Assembly (NCBI GenBank): GCA_903924805.1
Contig: CAIYCZ010000104.1
Coordinates: 1 to 5,925, forward strand
Direction of reading: 5' to 3'
Length of the DNA: 5,925 bases
Source of the DNA: an uncultured delta proteobacterium
GTDB lineage: Bacteria; Desulfobacterota; WTBG01; CAIYCZ01
This document shows, one piece after another, positions 1 through 5,925 of the stretch; position 1 is the first letter of the stretch; every line of letters begins with the position of its first letter. Made by a program: the position numbers and the translations under genes. The notes under the pieces are model-generated. The model did no database searches. It had not been told where the DNA came from and worked only from the letters and a program-made list of their open reading frames with translations.

Positions 1-2261
1 CGGTTGCGCAGCTCATAGATGATCTCGCGCTGCTTGTTCATGACATTATCATACTCAAGCAGATGTTTTCTGATGTCAAAGTTGTGCGCCTCAACCCGCG
101 CCTGTGCGTTTTCAATCGCCCTGGTGATCAGTCCATGCTCAATGGGCTGATCCTCTTCCATGCCGAACTTATCCATAATATTTGAGATGCGCTCTGCACC
201 AAAAATCCTCAGCAAATCATCTTCAAGCGAAAGGAAAAATCGGGATGAACCGGGATCTCCCTGGCGGCCGGACCTCCCCCTGAGCTGTCGGTCAATGCGC
301 CGCGCCTCGTGCCGCTCGGTGCCGACGATGTGCACCCCGCACTGGACATCCTTGAAGCATTCTGTTTTTTTTCTGCCGCCTTTCTGGGGGTCAGGACAGT
401 CTTTGCAGCCATGGAGTTTTCCATGATCGCAGATGATGCAGCACATGGTGTCGCATTTCACAACACCCGGGCCCAGCTTTATATCCGTTCCACGGCCAGC
501 CATGTTGGTTGCAATAGTGACTGCTCCCTTCTGGCCTGCACGGGCAACAATTTCTGCTTCTTCCTTGTGCCTCTTTGCATTAAGCACTGAATGCTTAATA
601 TGTTTTGGCAGCATCCTGCTCAACAGCTCTGATGTTTCAACTGAAACGGTCCCGACCAGGACCGGCCGCCCCATTTCATTCATTTCCACTACTTCCCTGA
701 TGACCGCTTTAAATTTTTCCTTTTTAGTTTTATACACCATATCCGCATAGTCAACCCGCCGGACCGCTTCATTGGTCGGGATAACGGCAACTTTCAGTTT
801 ATATATTTTGAAAAATTCCGGGGCCTCTGTTTCCGCAGTACCGGTCATGCCGGCAAGCTTCTCGTACATGCGGAAATAATTCTGAATGGTTATCGTCGCA
901 AACGTCTGGGTTTCGCCCTCTATCCGCACTCCTTCCTTTGCCTCTATCGCCTGATGCAGGCCATCACTGTAGCGACGGCCGGGAAGGAGCCGGCCGGTAA
1001 ACTCATCGACAATAAGAACCTGGCCCTCGTTCACAACATAGTTCACATCCTTTTCAAAAAGTGAATATGCCTTGAGCAACTGGGTGATGGTCTGGATTTT
1101 TTCACTGGTCTCAGAAAACTGCCGCTCGAGCTTTGCCAGCCGCTTGCGCCGCTCTTCATCAGGCAGACCAGGGTCATCGGCCATGCTGAGATCAGGCACG
1201 ATAAAGAAATCAGGGTCGTTGGGAGAAATGAGCTGGCGGCCCATTTCACTGAGGTCAACAACATTTGATTTTTCATCAATGCTGAAATAAAGATCTTCAT
1301 CGAGCTCACCAAGCTTCTTGTCGCGTATGTAATCGAGCTCAATCCTGTCAATCTCTTTTTTCAGCTTCCCGTCCTTGATTGTTTTTAAAAACCGCTTGTT
1401 CTTCGGAGAGCCGCGCTTTGCCTGAAGCAGCTTTACCCCTGCCTCATACTCTTTGCCATCCTGTAATAATTTTTCAGCATCGTTAAGCAGCTGGCTTATG
1501 AGCCGGCTCTGACTCTGCATGAGCCTCTCCACGTGCGGTCTAAGCTCGTTGAAATGGTGCCGCTCTGACCGCTCGATCGGGCCGGATATGATGAGCGGAG
1601 TTCTCGCCTCATCAACAAGGATACTGTCAACCTCATCAACAATGGCATAGTAGTGACTGCGCTGCACCTGAGATTCATGATCAATGGACATGTTGTCCCG
1701 CAAATAGTCAAATCCAAATTCCGTATTGGTTCCGTAGGTTATATCAGCGTGGTAGGCGCGCCTTCTTTCCTCCTGAGAAATATCATGGTGAATGACATCA
1801 ACGGTCAGGCCGAGAAACTCGTATATTTTTCCCATCCACTCCCGGTCTCTTTTTGCCAGATAATCATTTACCGTCACGATATGCACCCCGCGGCCGGTAA
1901 GAGCATTGAGATATGCAGGAAGTGTTGCTACCAGGGTCTTCCCTTCGCCGGTTGCCATTTCCGCAATTTTACCCTGATGCAGGACAACGCCGCCAATGAT
2001 CTGTACGTCAAAATGGCGCATATCAAGCACGCGCCGTGCAACCTCACGTACCGTGGCAAATGCTTCGGGAAGGATATCATCGAGAGGTTCTCCGCGATCC
2101 AGCCGCTCGCGGAAAGGGGCGGTCATGGCCTTGAGATCCTCGTCACTCTTGTCACGCATAGCATGTTCCAGCTCGTTAACCTGAACGACCAGCGGCCTGA
2201 GTCGTTTGATTTCCCGTTCATTTTCACTACCAAAAACTTTTTTCAGTAATGCGCCAAACAC
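1..2261 (-). CDS. secA: Protein translocase subunit SecA (3' end outside window)
   Basis: SecA is the cytoplasmic ATPase motor that pushes unfolded preproteins through the SecYEG channel. The frame is open from a GTG at 2261 to the left edge (753 full codons). I see the family N-terminus MFGALLKKVFG, Walker A GEGKT at residues 105-109, the DEVD Walker B at 209-212 followed by a DEARTPLIISG stretch, GMTGTA at 471-476, ATNMAGRGTDIKLG near 584-597, and GTERHEARRID...LRGRSGRQGD up to about 669. The last residues visible (LEYDNVMNKQREIIYELRN) belong to the helical scaffold, so the rest of the scaffold and the C-terminal tail are off the window. Walker A and B numbers match E. coli SecA as I remember it, but everything after about residue 245 is shifted by roughly 80 residues by expansions in the preprotein cross-linking region. 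A further insert with eight cysteines lies at about 602-641 in NBD2. It is the last gene of the visible minus-strand operon. Identity is certain from the motifs. Confidence 0.98.
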   Translation of the reverse strand, partial: MFGALLKKVFGSENEREIKRLRPLVVQVNELEHAMRDKSDEDLKAMTAPFRERLDRGEPLDDILPEAFATVREVARRVLDMRHFDVQIIGGVVLHQGKIAEMATGEGKTLVATLPAYLNALTGRGVHIVTVNDYLAKRDREWMGKIYEFLGLTVDVIHHDISQEERRRAYHADITYGTNTEFGFDYLRDNMSIDHESQVQRSHYYAIVDEVDSILVDEARTPLIISGPIERSERHHFNELRPHVERLMQSQSRLISQLLNDAEKLLQDGKEYEAGVKLLQAKRGSPKNKRFLKTIKDGKLKKEIDRIELDYIRDKKLGELDEDLYFSIDEKSNVVDLSEMGRQLISPNDPDFFIVPDLSMADDPGLPDEERRKRLAKLERQFSETSEKIQTITQLLKAYSLFEKDVNYVVNEGQVLIVDEFTGRLLPGRRYSDGLHQAIEAKEGVRIEGETQTFATITIQNYFRMYEKLAGMTGTAETEAPEFFKIYKLKVAVIPTNEAVRRVDYADMVYKTKKEKFKAVIREVVEMNEMGRPVLVGTVSVETSELLSRMLPKHIKHSVLNAKRHKEEAEIVARAGQKGAVTIATNMAGRGTDIKLGPGVVKCDTMCCIICDHGKLHGCKDCPDPQKGGRKKTECFKDVQCGVHIVGTERHEARRIDRQLRGRSGRQGDPGSSRFFLSLEDDLLRIFGAERISNIMDKFGMEEDQPIEHGLITRAIENAQARVEAHNFDIRKHLLEYDNVMNKQREIIYELRN

Positions 2262-2265
2262 CGGT

Positions 2266-2273
2266 ATCACCTC
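2266..2273 (-). promoter_or_regulatory. secA ribosome binding site selecting a GTG start
   Basis: On the minus strand GAGGTGAT lies 4 nt before the GTG at 2261, with about 8 nt between its GAGG core and the start codon. This supports GTG as the start and gives the expected family N-terminus. A second in-frame GTG sits inside this element (2270-2268) and would add V-I-P, but it lacks its own good Shine-Dalgarno sequence. Confidence 0.75.
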
Positions 2274-2292
2274 TATGGTTATATACTGTTTT

Positions 2293-2961
2293 CTATTCGC
2301 TGCTGATGATATGCATGAGTTCTAAAATTTTATGCGGATCCTTTTTCCCGGGCTCACACTCAACACCGCTGGACACGTCAATACCATACGGATGAACTTC
2401 CCGCATTGCTTCGCGTACATTAGCCGGGCTTATCCCCCCTGCTAAAAAAACCGGAAGGGATGACTGTGCGACCAGTTTTTTGGCCATATGCCAGTCACAT
2501 ACCTGTCCGGTACCACCTTTTTTTTGTTTGCCCGCTTCTCGCACCAGGGTATCGAGTACTATAGTATCAACGCCTGAAGTGCGGTACTGCTCAAGCAGGG
2601 TATATGCCGCGAGCAGAGAGAAATCCTCTCCCTGCTGTGCTACCTGCATGGTTTTCCATATACGGCATGCACTATGTTTTTTGATGCTGAGAATTGTTTC
2701 CGCAGGTACATCTCCAACGAGTTGCACCGCAAACGGTTTCAGCTCACCGGCTATCTGCTCAATTTCGTGAGAAGACTTTTCCATGAGAAGAACTATCGGG
2801 ATAGGAGAATCTGCAATAATGCACCGGGCAGTTTCTACTGAAACTGCCCGGGGAGATTCTTCTATCTCGACAATGACTCCTGCAAAATTCACCCCTGCCT
2901 GTGCTGCAGTAAGGACATCAGCACGGCGTGTAATACCACATATCTTAACAGAAACACCCAT
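2293..2961 (-). CDS. trpF: Phosphoribosylanthranilate isomerase (TrpF)
   Basis: TrpF converts N-(5-phosphoribosyl)anthranilate to its 1-deoxyribulose form (CdRP) by an Amadori rearrangement in tryptophan synthesis; it is a soluble (beta/alpha)8 barrel. The 222-residue product is of normal length. KICGIT at the N-terminus carries the expected catalytic Cys8; Asp137 in VLDT fits the general-acid position; GGTGQ (149-153), FLAGGI (172-177) and IDVSSGVE (194-201) with the following PGKKD form the phosphate-binding C-terminal part. The loop between Asp137 and GGTGQ is lysine-rich (residues 141-148). Strand 2 reads GVIVEIEESPRAVS rather than the more usual GFVF...SPR form, so this is a somewhat divergent TrpF. 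The ATG directly follows the TAG of the upstream acyltransferase gene, suggesting translational coupling, with a weak GAGAG as ribosome site. No other trp genes are in the window. The coding sequence contains a perfect 12-bp hairpin (2824-2851) and a run of eight A residues (minus strand, 2518-2525). Confidence 0.95.
   Translation of the reverse strand: MGVSVKICGITRRADVLTAAQAGVNFAGVIVEIEESPRAVSVETARCIIADSPIPIVLLMEKSSHEIEQIAGELKPFAVQLVGDVPAETILSIKKHSACRIWKTMQVAQQGEDFSLLAAYTLLEQYRTSGVDTIVLDTLVREAGKQKKGGTGQVCDWHMAKKLVAQSSLPVFLAGGISPANVREAMREVHPYGIDVSSGVECEPGKKDPHKILELMHIISSE
2824..2851 (-). repeat. Perfect 12-bp inverted repeat with 4-nt loop inside trpF
   Basis: On the plus strand CCGGGCAGTTTC (2824-2835), loop TACT (2836-2839) and GAAACTGCCCGG (2840-2851) pair without mismatch. 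The transcript would form a strong GC-rich hairpin in the first quarter of trpF, over codons for R-A-V-S-V-E-T-A-R. No U-run follows on either strand, so it is not a normal intrinsic terminator. I found no second copy in the window. Confidence 0.85.
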
Positions 2962-3591
2962 CTAATCTCTCAGTTTCTGAATCCCCCTCATAATTTCCCG
3001 GCTTATCCTGCTGTACAGGTCTCTGGTTCTTCCCTCGTTGAAGAACTGATCCAGATGAATGGGGGGGCCAAACACTACCGTACATTTGTTCGGGCAAATA
3101 ATTTTTTTATCTCTGGGAAGGATGGCATGGCTGCCTTCTATATAGGCAGGGATAACAGGCACTCTGGCGTGATAGGCAATTAAACCAATACCGGTCTTGC
3201 CTTCCTGGAGCTCACCGTTAGGGGACCTGGTCCCCTCGGGAAACATGAGAATCATCTCGCCCGTTTTTAATATCTCCAGTATCCTTTTCAGCGTTTTTCT
3301 ATCAAGCTGATCCCGGTTAACCGGAATGGCATTTACAATGCTTATTATGGCACCGAAAATCCCCCTAAACAGCTCTTCCTTGGCAAAATAGAATATAGGT
3401 CGCCTGATTCCCATACCAATCAGAGGCGGGTCCAGATAGCTTGCGTGGTTTGAAGCTATGATCACCCCTCCCGTGAGAGGAATATTTTCAGCCCCTCTCA
3501 CTGCATATTTAAAGAGAATCTTTGCTGCTGCGAGAAAGGTCAGGCGTATCGATTGATAGATGCTGTCTTTTATTATCCTTTTTATAGCCAT
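2962..3591 (-). CDS. plsC: 1-acyl-sn-glycerol-3-phosphate acyltransferase family protein (PlsC-like)
   Basis: Members of this family transfer an acyl chain to the sn-2 hydroxyl of lysophosphatidate to make phosphatidate, at the cytoplasmic membrane. The 209-residue protein has all four family blocks: NHASYLDP with the HX4D catalytic pair His49/Asp54; NAIPVNRD (87-94); FPEGTRSPNGELQEGKTG (117-134); and VPVIPAYIEGS (144-154). A hydrophobic or amphipathic N-terminal stretch (about 14-30) may dock it to the membrane. Length is normal for a minimal PlsC. The ATG at 3591 is the only reasonable start: an in-frame stop lies upstream and the next Met is past the catalytic His. Its GGAG is only 1 nt away, so initiation may be weak. 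The gap to the upstream lipoprotein gene is 23 nt, and its TAG abuts the trpF ATG. The family is certain; acyl donor and acceptor are not, since some relatives act on other lysolipids. Confidence 0.92.
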   Translation of the reverse strand: MAIKRIIKDSIYQSIRLTFLAAAKILFKYAVRGAENIPLTGGVIIASNHASYLDPPLIGMGIRRPIFYFAKEELFRGIFGAIISIVNAIPVNRDQLDRKTLKRILEILKTGEMILMFPEGTRSPNGELQEGKTGIGLIAYHARVPVIPAYIEGSHAILPRDKKIICPNKCTVVFGPPIHLDQFFNEGRTRDLYSRISREIMRGIQKLRD

Positions 3592-3614
3592 ACTCCGGCA
3601 CGAGTTCAGACTGC

Positions 3615-4265
3615 CTATTTATTCTCCTTTTGTTTTTTGGGAACATCCTTTAAGAAAAAGAGCTCAATATCTTTTATCATTCCATCAACCGCATCTCTGA
3701 AGTCTTCTCTTCTTTTTCCATGGGATAGTTTGCATAAAACCTCTTTTGAGCCTTTTTCAACAAGTACCAGTTGCATCTCAATATAGGTATAATCCTCCTC
3801 AAAGATAATCAAACGACTGGTAAGCTTTTTCTTTGGTTTCATGTCTATAATTGCAGACATAACTTCAACATCTATTGACCCATTCTCTTTATTGCCCAGT
3901 GAGCTGAACAGTTTCTTCAGCGCTCCATCGATCCGTTCTTCTGCCCATGGATATTTGAACATGCTGTAATTCACCAGCGGCGCAACATCTATGGCTCGGC
4001 ATTGGGATACCTTGAAGACCGGCTTCATCCATACCGATGACACGATCTCATCGTCCCGCATGTCACGGCAGTCGGTGATAAGCTGCTTCGGCTCCTCCCG
4101 CATGGGTGAGTCTGTTTGCTTTTTAACGTCACCATAGGATTTATTTCCCATGTTACGCTTTGATTTCTGGAATGGCAGACAGCCAGAGACAACGATGAAA
4201 GATAGTAAAAGCACCAGGATGAAGCTGCCTGAACCATATAGTCTCCTGCATTCAGCGTAATTCAT
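3615..4265 (-). CDS. Putative lipoprotein of unknown function
   Basis: I do not recognise this family. From the chosen start the protein has 216 residues. A short basic n-region (CRRLYGSGS), a hydrophobic core FILVLLLSFIVV and a lipobox V-S-G-C indicate a signal-peptidase II substrate, lipidated on Cys29 (Cys32 if the upstream ATG is used). After a charged, probably flexible linker rich in Lys/Asn, the rest looks like a compact alpha/beta domain with alternating strands (for example SRLIIFEEDYTYIEMQLVLVE) and a C-terminal helix ending in a lysine-rich tail. Three candidate Cys remain in the mature part. I prefer the ATG at 4265: AGGA lies 10 nt upstream, whereas it is only 1 nt from the ATG at 4274, which would add M-V-G. 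It sits 26 nt after the STN/HEAT gene and 23 nt before the plsC-like gene, so co-transcription is likely. An envelope role is inferred only from the lipobox and the neighbours. Confidence 0.82.
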   Translation of the reverse strand: MNYAECRRLYGSGSFILVLLLSFIVVSGCLPFQKSKRNMGNKSYGDVKKQTDSPMREEPKQLITDCRDMRDDEIVSSVWMKPVFKVSQCRAIDVAPLVNYSMFKYPWAEERIDGALKKLFSSLGNKENGSIDVEVMSAIIDMKPKKKLTSRLIIFEEDYTYIEMQLVLVEKGSKEVLCKLSHGKRREDFRDAVDGMIKDIELFFLKDVPKKQKENK

Positions 4266-4291
4266 TCCAACCATTTCCTTTCATAAATAAT

Positions 4292-5179
4292 TCAGGGGAT
4301 TATCTTGTTGAGAAAAAATTCAGCCGTTTTTCTCACCATTTCATCAGGATCTTTTAATATGGCTCTGAGCGGTGCTGCTGCCCGTTTGTCTCCTGTCTGG
4401 CCGAGTGCGTATGCGGCAGCTTCACGCACCGAAGGGTCAGTATCTTTCAGGGCTTCGATAAGAAGATGGACGGAATCTTCATCCCTGAATTTCTCCACAG
4501 CGCGGACAGCACCCTCACGGACCCACGGATCCGGGTCAGAAAGCCTCTCAACAATAATGTTTCGATCCCGCGCAGTGTGCGAAGTGCCGAGAAAATAGAC
4601 TTCAGCCTCCTTATCCCCGGCAGTGGCGGCGCTGCTGATTTCAGGTGCACCTTCTTGTGTCTGATTATACGCTTCACCACCAGACAGATACACCCTTTGC
4701 ATTGCCGCATCCTTCTGCAAAGAAGGCCTCACATGATATGTTTCACGCGCAGGTCCGTTTGCAGCACTCCGTGCGGGGCTTTTCAAAAACATTTTAATAA
4801 ATGTCAATTTGAATGTATCCCCGGTTTTTTCTTGATGATATAAAAACACTACATCTGCCTTTTTGCCTGCTATCTTTTCAAAACCTTTATCCAGAGGAGC
4901 AGCATCAAATTTTACCGAAATCCTTTCTTCTAATAAATCAAAAGGGCCAATTATTAACAATGGTATGTGCGTTTTAGCTTTAATGCATTCCACAACATTT
5001 TTAAGGGGAATATTTACCACATCCGCGCTCAGAAGTCCTCTTTGAAATACTAAGGAAAAATTATCCCTGCATGGGGACGTTAAACCTCCGCTACCCTTTT
5101 CCTGGCCCTGTGCCTCTAAAAAGGAGAGATACAAAAATGCAAGTACTATAAAAATAAATTGTAACAATAAGGGATTCAT
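4292..5179 (-). CDS. Exported protein with STN-like region and C-terminal HEAT repeats
   Basis: The 295-residue protein starts with a hydrophobic segment (residues 3-20) followed by L-E-A-Q, which fits a Sec signal peptide cut near 23-24, so it is likely periplasmic; a retained membrane anchor is possible. Residues about 52-115 (VNIPLKNVVECIKAKTHIPL, then ISVKFDAAPLDKGFEKIAGK and VVFLY) follow the pattern of the STN fold found at the N-terminus of secretins and TonB-dependent receptors. Residues 130-200 are low-complexity and Ala/Gly/Ser-rich, probably a linker. From about 207 to 295 there are three HEAT/PBS-lyase-type repeats, recognisable by LSDPDPWVREGAVRAV, LKDTDPSVREAAAYALG and LKDPDEMVRKTAEFFL. 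HEAT repeats normally bind other proteins. No enzyme motif is visible. The ATG at 5179 has no clear Shine-Dalgarno sequence. This is the first gene of the operon and a candidate promoter lies just upstream. The STN assignment is by eye and less sure than the HEAT repeats. Confidence 0.85.
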   Translation of the reverse strand: MNPLLLQFIFIVLAFLYLSFLEAQGQEKGSGGLTSPCRDNFSLVFQRGLLSADVVNIPLKNVVECIKAKTHIPLLIIGPFDLLEERISVKFDAAPLDKGFEKIAGKKADVVFLYHQEKTGDTFKLTFIKMFLKSPARSAANGPARETYHVRPSLQKDAAMQRVYLSGGEAYNQTQEGAPEISSAATAGDKEAEVYFLGTSHTARDRNIIVERLSDPDPWVREGAVRAVEKFRDEDSVHLLIEALKDTDPSVREAAAYALGQTGDKRAAAPLRAILKDPDEMVRKTAEFFLNKIIP

Positions 5180-5191
5180 GGTTATTTTTTT

Positions 5192-5246
5192 CTATCAATT
5201 TTTAATTTATTTATTTATAATAAATATGGACTATCAATACTATCAA
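5192..5246 (+). repeat. Three direct copies of CTATCAA
   Basis: CTATCAA occurs at 5192-5198, 5231-5237 and 5240-5246; a similar but reversed CTATTGAT is at 5270-5277. Two copies are 9 nt apart, and the last overlaps the candidate -35 of the minus-strand operon. They could be regulator sites or chance in AT-rich DNA. Confidence 0.4.
5217..5246 (-). promoter_or_regulatory. Candidate sigma-70 promoter for the minus-strand operon
   Basis: On the minus strand TTGATA (5246-5241) and TATTAT (5222-5217) each match the consensus at 5 of 6 positions with an 18-nt spacer. Transcription would start near 5210, leaving a leader of about 30 nt before the ATG at 5179. AT-rich DNA produces such matches by chance, so confidence is moderate. 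Confidence 0.5.
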
Positions 5247-5307
5247 AGATTGGTGACCACACTGATTAACTATTGATTCGCTGCTTATGCCAAACAAGAA
5301 CCGAAAT

Positions 5308-5323
5308 TGGCCATACAATTGCA
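5308..5323 (+). promoter_or_regulatory. Candidate sigma-54 (-24/-12) promoter upstream of the TPR gene
   Basis: TGGCCATACAATTGCA has TGGC and TTGCA with the GG and GC dinucleotides exactly 12 nt apart, as sigma-54 promoters require; it differs from TGGCACG-N4-TTGCA only in the less conserved middle positions. Transcription would begin about 5334, giving a leader of about 160 nt before the ATG at 5495. No activator gene is visible in the window. Confidence 0.45.
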
Positions 5324-5494
5324 CACAGCAAAACTATGCGTTAATATATAATTAATATTACAGCATAAATTACTTTCTGCTTATTTTCAAGTTTTTAATA
5401 GGTTAGCCGTGTTTTTTTCTGTTCTTTTGGATTATGCGATGACAGCTTCTATATATAAGGACACCTCAGGTTACTTATTTTTGGTGAGTGGCAT

Positions 5495-5925
5495 ATGAAA
5501 ACTTCTTTTTTTAATAAATCCTCCCCTAAACAAAATTTTGAAAAAACCCTGGAGGAATATACCAGTGCGGCAAAAAAGTCCCCCGGCGATGTTAGAATCC
5601 ATATTAAAATTGCTGAGCTGTACTGGGAGCATAAAAATAAAGAGAGGGCAATTAAGGAATATCTCCATGCTGCCAAAGAATACGAAAACCAGAAGCTTTT
5701 GCAACTGGCCATGGCGCTTTATAACTATATTCTTTCCATTGATCCGGGTCAGACAGAGGTTTACACGAACCTTGCAAGCCTCTATTTAGAAACCGGGTTT
5801 CGTGGCGATGCGGCAGCAATATTCGAAAAATTAGCCAATTACTATTATGGAAAAGGCCTGAAATCAGAGGCTATTGAAGTCATAAATAAAATCACAGAAA
5901 TAGACCCCGCTAATGAACTTTTCAA
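5495..5925 (+). CDS. Tetratricopeptide-repeat protein (3' end outside window)
   Basis: The frame runs from ATG 5495 to the right edge (143 codons plus 2 nt). GGTGAG at 5483-5488, 6 nt upstream, is an acceptable ribosome site. No signal peptide is present (N-terminus MKTSFFNKSSPKQNFEK), so the protein is probably cytoplasmic. Helical TPR-type repeats follow: one at about 31-64 (VRIHIKIAELYWEH...AIKEYLHAAKEY), a shortened unit at about 67-84 ending in LSIDP, one at 86-119 (TEVYTNLASLYLETG...AAIFEKLANYY), and the start of another near 120 with EAIEVINKITEIDPAN. TPR arrays are protein-binding scaffolds. The spacing, with IDP and an unusual pair of half-repeats, resembles long TPR proteins of other Gram-negatives that may end in an extra signalling domain, but that part is not visible here. 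It is transcribed divergently from the SecA operon, possibly from a sigma-54 promoter. Confidence 0.88.
   Translation, partial: MKTSFFNKSSPKQNFEKTLEEYTSAAKKSPGDVRIHIKIAELYWEHKNKERAIKEYLHAAKEYENQKLLQLAMALYNYILSIDPGQTEVYTNLASLYLETGFRGDAAAIFEKLANYYYGKGLKSEAIEVINKITEIDPANELF

Larger units (their letters stand above)
5180..5494. other. AT-rich divergent intergenic region
   Basis: This 315-nt stretch has no convincing ORF and is clearly more AT-rich than the flanking genes. It should hold the promoters of both divergent transcription units. I see a sigma-70-like promoter for the minus-strand operon, a sigma-54-like element facing the TPR gene, three copies of CTATCAA, and a 9-bp odd palindrome TGGTGACCA at 5251-5259. 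A weaker sigma-70 candidate for the TPR gene is TTGGAT (5427-5432), 17 nt, TATATA (5450-5455). An exact TATAAT at 5347-5352 has no -35 at proper spacing. No rho-independent terminator is visible. Confidence 0.75.

Noticed and set aside
433..750. Plus-strand open frame of about 105 codons
   Set aside because: Antisense shadow of the SecA motor domain, whose frame is fixed by conserved motifs.
1653..2249. 198-codon open frame on the plus strand
   Set aside because: It lies fully antisense to conserved SecA motifs, and its product shows no domain or compositional sign of a real protein.
3220..3236. 8-bp inverted repeat AGGGGACC-T-GGTCCCCT in the plsC-like gene
   Set aside because: It falls on the conserved EGTRS codons, a 1-nt loop cannot form a relaxed hairpin, and no U-run follows, so codon constraint explains it.
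4466..4843. Plus-strand open frame of 125 codons opposite the HEAT gene
   Set aside because: Shadow of the HEAT-repeat gene, whose repeats are clear on the other strand.
5121..5151. Strong AAGGAG Shine-Dalgarno followed by ATG at 5137 on the plus strand
   Set aside because: The frame stops after four codons and lies antisense to the signal-peptide region of the HEAT gene; treated as chance.
5347..5352. Exact TATAAT on the plus strand
   Set aside because: No acceptable -35 lies 16-19 nt upstream (nearest TTGCAC is 22 nt away), and the surrounding DNA is very AT-rich.
5449..5712. Minus-strand open frames opposite the start of the TPR gene
   Set aside because: They are antisense to a well-supported TPR coding sequence with its own ribosome site, and they lack recognisable features.

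Overview
The window comes from a Gram-negative-type bacterium of moderate GC content that I cannot place further. The evidence is a diderm-style cell-envelope gene set: a lipoprotein, an exported protein with a secretin/TonB-type short N-terminal (STN-like) region, a sigma-54-like promoter, and an enlarged SecA. No RNA gene, CRISPR array, insertion sequence or phage gene is visible.

Layout. From about 5179 down to 1, five genes lie head to tail on the minus strand with gaps of 0 to about 31 nt (26 nt at the lipoprotein start chosen here) and no terminator between them, so they look like one operon. In order of transcription they are: an exported STN-like plus HEAT-repeat protein (5179-4292), a small unrecognised lipoprotein (about 4265-3615), a PlsC-type 1-acylglycerol-3-phosphate acyltransferase (3591-2962), phosphoribosylanthranilate isomerase TrpF (2961-2293), and the preprotein translocase ATPase SecA (2261 to the left edge, C-terminus missing). 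The plsC-like stop codon directly abuts the trpF start codon. An AT-rich intergenic region (5180-5494) separates this operon from a divergent plus-strand gene for a tetratricopeptide-repeat protein (5495 to the right edge, cut off).

Functions. The operon mixes envelope work (export motor, phospholipid synthesis, two exported proteins) with one tryptophan-biosynthesis enzyme. The intergenic region holds a plausible sigma-70 promoter for the minus-strand operon and a good match to a sigma-54 -24/-12 element facing the TPR gene.

Most notable: SecA carries a cysteine-rich insert (eight Cys, including CX2C-X7-CX2C) in its second nucleotide-binding domain, plus a large expansion upstream in the preprotein-binding part. 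Inside trpF there is a perfect 12-bp stem with a 4-nt loop. The STN-like plus HEAT protein and its lipoprotein partner are uncharacterised. I see no clear sign of a wholly new multi-gene system; these are the best candidates for follow-up.
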